Of a DNA stretch of 10,172 nt, positions 1-4,086 are shown piece by piece. How positions within the stretch are numbered: the first letter of the stretch is position 1; each line of letters opens with the position of its first letter. This DNA comes from Aquificaceae bacterium (GTDB lineage Bacteria > Aquificota > Aquificia > Aquificales > Aquificaceae), in NCBI GenBank assembly GCA_015490115.1, contig WFYM01000168.1:1-10172 (forward strand), read 5' to 3'. Under the pieces are notes generated by a model that had not been told where the DNA came from, did not search any database, and was given only the letters and a program-made list of their open reading frames with translations. A program made the translations under genes and the position numbers.

Positions 1-534
1 ATAATAAGGTTCGGGACGAGACTTCCCGTCCTCGCACCCCAGAGGTTCTTCGACGAAAAGCTCCTCAGCATCCTCGAGAAGTACTCACCCATATGGATAA
101 ACACCCACTTCAACCATCCGAACGAGATTACGGAACTTGCGGAAGAAGCCGTTGACAGACTCTTAAGACACGGCATACCCGTTAATAACCAAGCGGTCCT
201 TTTGAAGGGGGTGAACGACGACCCCGAGGTGATGCTCAAACTGAGCAGGGAACTTCTAAGGATAAAGGTAAAGCCTCAATACCTTTTTCACTGCGACCCG
301 ATAAAGGGAGCCGTCCACTTCAGGACCACGGTTGACAAAGGTCTCGAGATAATCAAATACATGAGGGGAAGGATATCGGGGATGGGGATACCTACTTACG
401 CGGTCGACCTCCCCGGCGGGAAGGGGAAGGTCCCCCTGATGCCCAACTACGTTGTGTCAAGGAAAGGCAACACATTCCTCTTTGAGAGCTTCACCGGGGA
501 GCTGGTTGAGTATACGATCGACGAAGTCGCTTGA
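1..534 (+). CDS. kamA: Lysine 2,3-aminomutase family radical-SAM protein, C-terminal part (5' end outside window)
   Basis: The reading frame is open from base 1 to the TGA at 532-534, giving 177 residues; the start and the N-terminal CxxxCxxC iron-sulfur motif lie outside the window. Family motifs are seen in order: RFGTRLPV (residues 4-11), NHPNEIT, GIPVNNQAVLLKGVND, YLFHCD, HFRT, SGMGIPTY and VDLPGGKGKVPL. In the clostridial enzyme, Asp293 and Asp330 hold the substrate lysine and Lys337 carries PLP. Here the HCD aspartate (295-297) and the VDLP aspartate (406-408) are exactly 37 residues apart, and the lysine seven residues later (427-429) matches the PLP lysine. The family interconverts L-lysine and beta-lysine using S-adenosylmethionine, PLP and a 4Fe-4S cluster, in the cytoplasm. 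EpmB, which modifies elongation factor P, is a close relative and cannot be excluded. ccsB follows on the same strand after 51 bp. Family assignment is secure; the exact substrate is inferred. Confidence 0.9.
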   Translation: MIRFGTRLPVLAPQRFFDEKLLSILEKYSPIWINTHFNHPNEITELAEEAVDRLLRHGIPVNNQAVLLKGVNDDPEVMLKLSRELLRIKVKPQYLFHCDPIKGAVHFRTTVDKGLEIIKYMRGRISGMGIPTYAVDLPGGKGKVPLMPNYVVSRKGNTFLFESFTGELVEYTIDEVA

Positions 535-572
535 CCTTCGGTCCCGCAAACCCTTAAAATATTTGACCCGTC

Positions 573-579
573 AGGAGGT
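573..579 (+). promoter_or_regulatory. Shine-Dalgarno site of ccsB
   Basis: A perfect AGGAGGT lies 6 nt before the ATG at 586 and fixes that start. The 51-bp gap it sits in (535-585) shows no convincing promoter. A weak 4-bp stem (GACC/GGTC) over the upstream stop codon has no T run and is not a terminator, so read-through from the upstream aminomutase gene is possible. Confidence 0.8.
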
Positions 580-585
580 AAGAGG

Positions 586-1629
586 ATGGAGAGAAACTGG
601 TCCGTCGGAACTAAATATCTCAACGACAAAACGAGGGTGATTGTAATAGGTATCACGGGAAGGGAAGCTTCTCAAGTCGTTGCTGAGACCCAAGCCCTCT
701 ATCCGGGGATAATAAAGGTGGGTGTGACGCCGGGAAAGGGTGGTCAGAAGGTCGCGGGGATCCCCGTATTCAACACGGTAAGGGAAGCTCTCGAATCTCC
801 CGAAGGAAGAGATGTGAACACGGGTCTCGTCTACGTCCCTCCCGCTTCCGTCAAGGATGCGGTCATAGAACTCATCGACGCTGGTATAAAGGTCATATAC
901 ATAATCACCGAACACGTTCCGATCAGGGACACAGTTTACTTCTACCACTACGCGAAGGAGAGGGGTGTGACGATAGTAGGTCCGACATCGCTGGGGTGCA
1001 TAGTTCCGAGGATACCGGCGAGGATAGGAGCCATAGGCGGTAAGAACCCTTCGATAGCATACAGGGACGGAAGCCTCGTCATCCTCAGCAAGTCGGGGGG
1101 TCTCACGACCACGACTGCGGAGATGTTCATGAGGAGGGGATGGGGTGTCTACATGGCTCTCGCCCTCGGAGGTGACGTTATATCATGCACCACCTTTGCG
1201 GACGCCCTCGAGGAGATAGCTGACGACCCGAACGTGAAGGGTGTGATCATACAGGGAGAAGTCGGGGGAACTTACGAGGAGCAAGCTGCTGAGACGATCC
1301 TGAGGCTTTACAAAGAGGGAAGGTGGAACAAGCCAGTGGCTGCCTTCGTTGCGGGAAAGTTTCAGGAGAAGCTCGAGGGTGTGTCCTTCGGACACGCGGG
1401 GGCTATAGTGGAGAGGGGCAAGGGTAAAGCGACGGACAAGATAAGGGCTTTCAACGAAGTTGGGAAGGAAACGGGTCTCGTCAAGGTGGCGGAGTTCTAC
1501 CACGACCTTGTAAAGTGCATAGAGGAACTCGGAGTCCCGAGGGACTTCGAAGACTCAACCCCCGAAGGAAAGGTAAAGCCCCTCTACTCCACGATAGACC
1601 CCGAGACCTGCGAGTTCAAAGAAGCCTAA
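586..1629 (+). CDS. ccsB: Citryl-CoA synthetase small subunit (succinyl-CoA synthetase alpha-like)
   Basis: 347 residues, ATG start after a perfect Shine-Dalgarno. The fold is that of the succinyl-CoA synthetase (SCS) alpha subunit: CoA-binding motif IGITG (21-25), GVTPGKGG (46-53), YVPP (83-86), TEHVPIRD (109-115), GEVGG (224-228) and the phosphorylated histidine H270 in FGHAGAI. Three features point away from SCS and toward ATP-citrate lyase and citryl-CoA synthetase. The SCS motif GPNCPG is replaced by GPTSLG (132-137); SKSGGL (168-173) has the SGG of citrate lyase rather than the SGT of SCS; and F precedes GHAGA. The length matches the roughly 36-kDa CcsB of Hydrogenobacter, while E. coli SucD has 289 residues. 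The C-terminal tail after H270 is 77 residues, against about 42 in SucD. With CcsA it would form citryl-CoA from citrate, CoA and ATP in the reductive TCA cycle. The large subunit is not in the window. SucD is the alternative. Confidence 0.82.
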   Translation: MERNWSVGTKYLNDKTRVIVIGITGREASQVVAETQALYPGIIKVGVTPGKGGQKVAGIPVFNTVREALESPEGRDVNTGLVYVPPASVKDAVIELIDAGIKVIYIITEHVPIRDTVYFYHYAKERGVTIVGPTSLGCIVPRIPARIGAIGGKNPSIAYRDGSLVILSKSGGLTTTTAEMFMRRGWGVYMALALGGDVISCTTFADALEEIADDPNVKGVIIQGEVGGTYEEQAAETILRLYKEGRWNKPVAAFVAGKFQEKLEGVSFGHAGAIVERGKGKATDKIRAFNEVGKETGLVKVAEFYHDLVKCIEELGVPRDFEDSTPEGKVKPLYSTIDPETCEFKEA

Positions 1630-1931
1630 AAGAACCACCTTCTCTTTTTACTTGCCTCTTTCTTGAGAGCTTCGTTTTCCTTTCTCAGGTTCGCGATCTC
1701 CACCTCAAGCTCCTTTATCCTGCCTAGCGCTTTCACTAACTCCTCGTTCACCTTTTTATACTCCGCAAAGGGAACGAAGCTCTCCATATTCTCCTTTCGG
1801 CGAACGTGCTGAAGGTAGTATCTTACCGCCTCCTTTATGACCGCACTCCTCGTCTTCCCCTCCTCCTCCGCCACCTTGTCTATCTCCCCGAGGAGGGAGC
1901 TGTCCATCCTGAGGGATATTACCTCACCCAT
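1626..1931 (-). CDS. Orphan ribbon-helix-helix (CopG/Arc-type) regulator with C-terminal coiled coil
   Basis: 101 residues from the ATG at 1931. A TTG at 1964 would add 11 residues before the conserved beta strand, so the internal ATG is preferred. Residues 2-45 form an RHH DNA-binding domain: strand GEVISLRMD, then two helices with the typical GKTRSAVIKEAVRYYL. Residues about 55-95 are strongly heptad-like (VNEELVKALGRIKELEVEIANLRKENEALKKEA), a predicted coiled coil ending in the basic-aromatic tail KKRRWFF. RHH proteins bind palindromic or repeated operators as dimers. No toxin gene is adjacent, so this is more likely a stand-alone regulator than an antitoxin. No Shine-Dalgarno is seen; a TAAAAT box ends 7 nt before the ATG, suggesting a leaderless mRNA. 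The upstream gap carries candidate operators. Its TAG overlaps the TAA of the convergent ccsB. The target genes are unknown. Confidence 0.8.
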   Translation of the reverse strand: MGEVISLRMDSSLLGEIDKVAEEEGKTRSAVIKEAVRYYLQHVRRKENMESFVPFAEYKKVNEELVKALGRIKELEVEIANLRKENEALKKEASKKRRWFF

Positions 1932-1954
1932 AGGTGAGATTTTAGCACAGCTTC

Positions 1955-1965
1955 TGTAATACAAA
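1955..1965. repeat. Direct repeat TGTAATACAAA, copy 1 (candidate operator half)
   Basis: TGTAATACAAA, identical over 11 bp to copy 2 at 2020-2030. The core TGTA-A-TACA is an inverted repeat. It sits in the expected spacer/-35 zone of the TAAAAT box before the RHH gene, a position that suits control of that gene. Confidence 0.5.
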
Positions 1966-2017
1966 TGTTCGATTTTTATTGATATTTCAAAAACTTAAGT
2001 TAAGAAATTTGAATTAC

Positions 2018-2030
2018 TTTGTAATACAAA
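2018..2030. repeat. Palindromic repeat TTTGTA-A-TACAAA, copy 2 (candidate operator)
   Basis: TTTGTAATACAAA has 6-bp arms around a single central base and contains the second exact copy of TGTAATACAAA. The two copies start 65 bp apart, close to six helical turns, so dimers bound at each could face the same side of the DNA. Confidence 0.5.
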
Positions 2031-2031
2031 A

Positions 2032-2049
2032 CATTATGTTAACATAATG
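2032..2049. repeat. 18-bp perfect palindrome (candidate operator)
   Basis: CATTATGTTAACATAATG equals its own reverse complement over all 18 bases, with no loop. It is therefore more likely a site for a symmetric DNA-binding dimer than an RNA hairpin. A variant follows 20 bp away at 2053-2067. Confidence 0.55.
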
Positions 2050-2052
2050 GAA

Positions 2053-2067
2053 ATTATGCTAACATTA
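2053..2067. repeat. Near-copy of the palindrome, ATTATGCTAACATTA
   Basis: It matches 2033-2047 (ATTATGTTAACATAA) at 13 of 15 positions and keeps the ATG-YT-AACAT core. It is offset by 20 bp, about two helical turns. Its end overlaps the stop codon of the 105-aa membrane protein gene (2065-2067). Confidence 0.45.
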
Positions 2068-2382
2068 AGACCTCCTGACCACCAAAAACCAGTAGAGGGG
2101 CAGGGAAAAGACGTTAAGGACTATGAAAAGGGTGACCCAAAGGACCTTTTCTACTCTTCTCCGCCTGCCACTTAGAAGATGGACGAGGAACAAAACGAAC
2201 ATAAAGACCGCCAGAGAAAAGACGAGAAAGTGAACGAACAGAAATATCAGCTTCTCCGTCGTGAGTGTCTCGAGGAAGCCTTCTTTGAAGAAGTTCCGAA
2301 GGGGAGTGGTGAGGACGAGAATCACGTAAATGGGAGGTATAAAACTTCCTATGCCGAGCAGAACTTTTTGGAGCTTCGTCAT
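2065..2382 (-). CDS. Small three-helix membrane protein of unknown function
   Basis: 105 residues, ATG start. I do not recognise a specific family. Three hydrophobic segments are visible at about residues 7-26, 45-68 and 80-101. A short polar stretch lies between helices 1 and 2, and a basic RRRR loop (73-76) follows helix 2, suggesting that this loop is cytoplasmic. The last part, KVLWVTLFIVLNVFSLPLYW, loosely resembles the small tryptophan-containing segment found in PLDc_N-like membrane proteins, but the match is too weak to name. The start codon is 7 nt after the CCA end of tRNA-Thr and has no Shine-Dalgarno (only AAAAAG before ATG). The gene is therefore probably read from the pyrG/tRNA transcript and translated from a nearly leaderless mRNA once the tRNA is cut away. 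The base composition and the alternating hydrophobic helices make a real gene likely. Confidence 0.7.
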   Translation of the reverse strand: MTKLQKVLLGIGSFIPPIYVILVLTTPLRNFFKEGFLETLTTEKLIFLFVHFLVFSLAVFMFVLFLVHLLSGRRRRVEKVLWVTLFIVLNVFSLPLYWFLVVRRS

Positions 2383-2389
2383 CTTTTTA

Positions 2390-2465
2390 TGGAGCCGGCG
2401 GCGGGACTCGAACCCGCGACATCAGGCTTACGAAGCCCGCGCTCTGCCGACTGAGCTACGCCGGC
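2390..2465 (-). tRNA. tRNA-Thr (anticodon CGT)
   Basis: The 76-nt cloverleaf on the minus strand runs from 2465 (5') to 2390 (3') and includes an encoded CCA. The acceptor stem GCCGGCG/CGCCGGC is seven G:C pairs. The D arm is GCTC-AGTCGGCA-GAGC. The anticodon stem is CGGGC/GCCTG with loop TTCGTAA, giving anticodon CGT (2432-2430), which reads ACG. The variable loop is ATGTC. The T arm is GCGGG-TTCGAGT-CCCGC. G1:C72, C2:G71, G35 and U36 are known threonine identity elements. The discriminator base is U73, whereas E. coli tRNA-Thr has A73. The G:C-only acceptor and T stems fit a thermophile. It lies 12 nt after the pyrG stop with little room for a promoter of its own, so it is probably released from a pyrG transcript. 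Confidence 0.96.
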
Positions 2466-2477
2466 TAAGTATTAATT

Positions 2478-4070
2478 TTAAACCTTTGCCCTCCTCCTCT
2501 CAAGGGACGCCTTCACAAAGGAAACAAAGAGAGGATGAGGATCGAAAGGTTTGCTCTTGAACTCGGGATGAAACTGACACCCTATATACCAAGGGTGGTC
2601 CTTCAGCTCCATTATCTCTACAAGCTTTCCGTCGGGGGATAGTCCCGAAAAGACCATTCCGTGCTTTTCAAAGAGTGGTCTGAACCTGTTGTTGAACTCG
2701 TATCTGTGCCTGTGCCTCTCGTAAACCACCTCCTTTCCGTATATTTCCCTCGCCTTCGTCCCCTCTACAAGAACGCACGGGTAAGCACCGAGCCTCATGG
2801 TCCCTCCCAGCTTATCTATCTTCCTTTGCTCCTCCATGAGGTCTATAACGGGATAAGGTGTGTCGGGGTCGAACTCGGTCGAGTTCGCTTCTTTTAGACC
2901 GAGGACGTTTCTCGCGAACTCAACAGCCATAAGTTGCATACCGAGACATATACCGAAGGTAGGTATACCCCTTTCCCTTCCCACCCTAAGGGCTTCTATC
3001 TTCCCTTGGGTCCCCCTCTCACCGAAGCCTCCCGGAACCAAAATCCCGTCCACCTCGAGAAGCTCATCAGGATCGAGCTTCTCCGCACTCTTCCAAACTA
3101 TGTTTACCTTCACCCTGTTCGCTATTCCCCCGTGGGTGAGAGCTTCTATTATGCTCTTGTAGGCGTCCTTCAGCTCCACGTATTTCCCTACAACAGCTAT
3201 GTCAACCGTCTCTTCCGTGTTCTTTATTATGCTCACTATCTTCTTCCACTTCGAAAGGTTGGCTTCTCTGTATTCGAGTTCGAGCCTCTCAGCTATCAAC
3301 CTGTCGAGACCTTCTTCTTTGAACTTGCTCGGAAGCTCATATATGCATTCAAGATCCGGTGCGGAAATGACGGCGGATTCTTCAACGTTCGAAAAGAGTG
3401 CTATCTTCGCCTTTATACCTTTCGGAAGGTCCCTGTCCGCCCTGCATATCACAGCGTCCGGCTGTATGCCTATCGCCCTCAGCTCCTTTACCGAGTGCTG
3501 TGTAGGTTTTGTCTTCAACTCTCCGGCTGTCTTTATGTATGGAACGTAAGTGACGTGTATAAACATGGAGTTGGATTTGCCGAGTTCCAAAGAGAGCTGG
3601 CGGACAGCTTCGAGGAAAGGAAGACCCTCTATGTCTCCAACAGTTCCACCTATCTCGACTATGACAACGTCCGTGTCCTTTGCCACCTTCTTTATCAAGC
3701 TCTTTATCTCTTCGGTTATGTGGGGTATCACCTGAACGGTAGTCCCGAGATAGTCTCCCCTCCTCTCCCTCGATATGACGTTGAAGTAAACCTTTCCCGC
3801 CGTCACGTTATTGTCTTTTGTCATCACAGCGTTCGTAAACCTCTCGTAGTGTCCAAGGTCCAGATCCGTCTCCGCCCCGTCTTCTGTCACGTAAACCTCA
3901 CCGTGTTGGTAGGGACTCATCGTCCCCGGATCGACGTTAAGATAGGGGTCGAGTTTCTGGAGGGTAACTTTGTATCCCATTCCTTCGAGGATTGCACCTA
4001 TGGAAGCGGAAGTGACTCCCTTCCCTAAGGAGGAGAGGACCCCGCCCGTCACGAAGATGAATTTGCTCAT
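2478..4070 (-). CDS. pyrG: CTP synthase (glutamine-hydrolysing)
   Basis: 530 residues, close to the 545 of E. coli. It makes CTP from UTP, ATP and glutamine in the cytoplasm, the last step of pyrimidine nucleotide synthesis. The N-terminal synthase domain shows the ATP loop GGVLSSLGKGVTSASIG (9-25), Mg ligands D71 and E139, and the UTP/CTP site KTKPTQHSVKELR (187-199). The C-terminal class I glutamine amidotransferase domain shows PGGFGERG (346-353), the nucleophile C375 in GICLGMQ, and H501/E503 in HPEF. The ATG at 4070 is the usual MSKFIFVTGGV start. There is no Shine-Dalgarno, but a perfect TATAAT (4084-4079) lies 8 nt before the ATG, pointing to a nearly leaderless mRNA. glnE starts 16 bp away on the other strand, and tRNA-Thr follows 12 nt after the stop. 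All catalytic residues are present. Confidence 0.97.
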   Translation of the reverse strand: MSKFIFVTGGVLSSLGKGVTSASIGAILEGMGYKVTLQKLDPYLNVDPGTMSPYQHGEVYVTEDGAETDLDLGHYERFTNAVMTKDNNVTAGKVYFNVISRERRGDYLGTTVQVIPHITEEIKSLIKKVAKDTDVVIVEIGGTVGDIEGLPFLEAVRQLSLELGKSNSMFIHVTYVPYIKTAGELKTKPTQHSVKELRAIGIQPDAVICRADRDLPKGIKAKIALFSNVEESAVISAPDLECIYELPSKFKEEGLDRLIAERLELEYREANLSKWKKIVSIIKNTEETVDIAVVGKYVELKDAYKSIIEALTHGGIANRVKVNIVWKSAEKLDPDELLEVDGILVPGGFGERGTQGKIEALRVGRERGIPTFGICLGMQLMAVEFARNVLGLKEANSTEFDPDTPYPVIDLMEEQRKIDKLGGTMRLGAYPCVLVEGTKAREIYGKEVVYERHRHRYEFNNRFRPLFEKHGMVFSGLSPDGKLVEIMELKDHPWYIGCQFHPEFKSKPFDPHPLFVSFVKASLERRRAKV

Positions 4071-4078
4071 GTGAGAAA

Positions 4079-4084
4079 ATTATA
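4079..4084 (-). promoter_or_regulatory. -10 box of pyrG promoter (TATAAT), inside the 16-bp divergent gap
   Basis: A perfect TATAAT on the minus strand would place transcription start about 2 nt before the pyrG ATG. No good -35 is seen; the hexamer at 17-bp spacing is CCACCG and lies inside glnE. The same AT stretch reads TATATT/TATTAT on the plus strand, directly at the glnE ATG. It could therefore fire both ways, but a plus-strand start from it would fall inside glnE. Confidence 0.5.
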
Positions 4085-4086
4085 TT

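Larger units (their letters stand above)
1932..2064. promoter_or_regulatory. AT-rich intergenic regulatory region before the RHH regulator gene
   Basis: This is the longest gap in the window. By hand count it has 32 G/C in 133 bases (24%), while sampled nearby coding sequence is about 50%. It lies between the stop of the 105-aa membrane protein gene and the start of the RHH gene, both on the minus strand, so it is the upstream region of the RHH gene. It contains two copies of TGTAATACAAA 65 bp apart, an 18-bp perfect palindrome with a near-copy 20 bp away, and a short CTTAA-G-TTAAG inverted repeat (1994-2004). On the minus strand a TAAAAT -10-like box (1944-1939) lies 7 nt before the ATG, with no recognisable -35. 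That would fit an activator-dependent promoter. Confidence 0.65.

Noticed and set aside
535..553. Possible small hairpin after the aminomutase stop codon
   Set aside because: Only 4 bp of stem with no T run; not a rho-independent terminator.
571..948. A 125-codon minus-strand frame opposite ccsB
   Set aside because: Shadow of a gene with clear motifs on the other strand; no start signal or family match.
1932..1964. Upstream TTG start for the orphan RHH gene
   Set aside because: It would add 11 residues before the conserved first beta strand and run through the candidate -10 box; the ATG at 1931 fits the family.
2330..2560. A plus-strand frame running across the tRNA
   Set aside because: It spans the tRNA-Thr gene and the pyrG end; part of its sequence is just the translated tRNA complement.
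3149..3235. Two ATTATGCT matches resembling the 2053-2067 element
   Set aside because: They lie within pyrG codons for Ile-Ile repeats and do not continue into TAACAT, so they are chance matches.
2934..4028. A 364-codon open frame on the plus strand opposite pyrG
   Set aside because: It lies entirely antisense to a well-conserved CTP synthase, has no Shine-Dalgarno, and its translation shows no recognisable domain. It is explained by the codon bias of pyrG.
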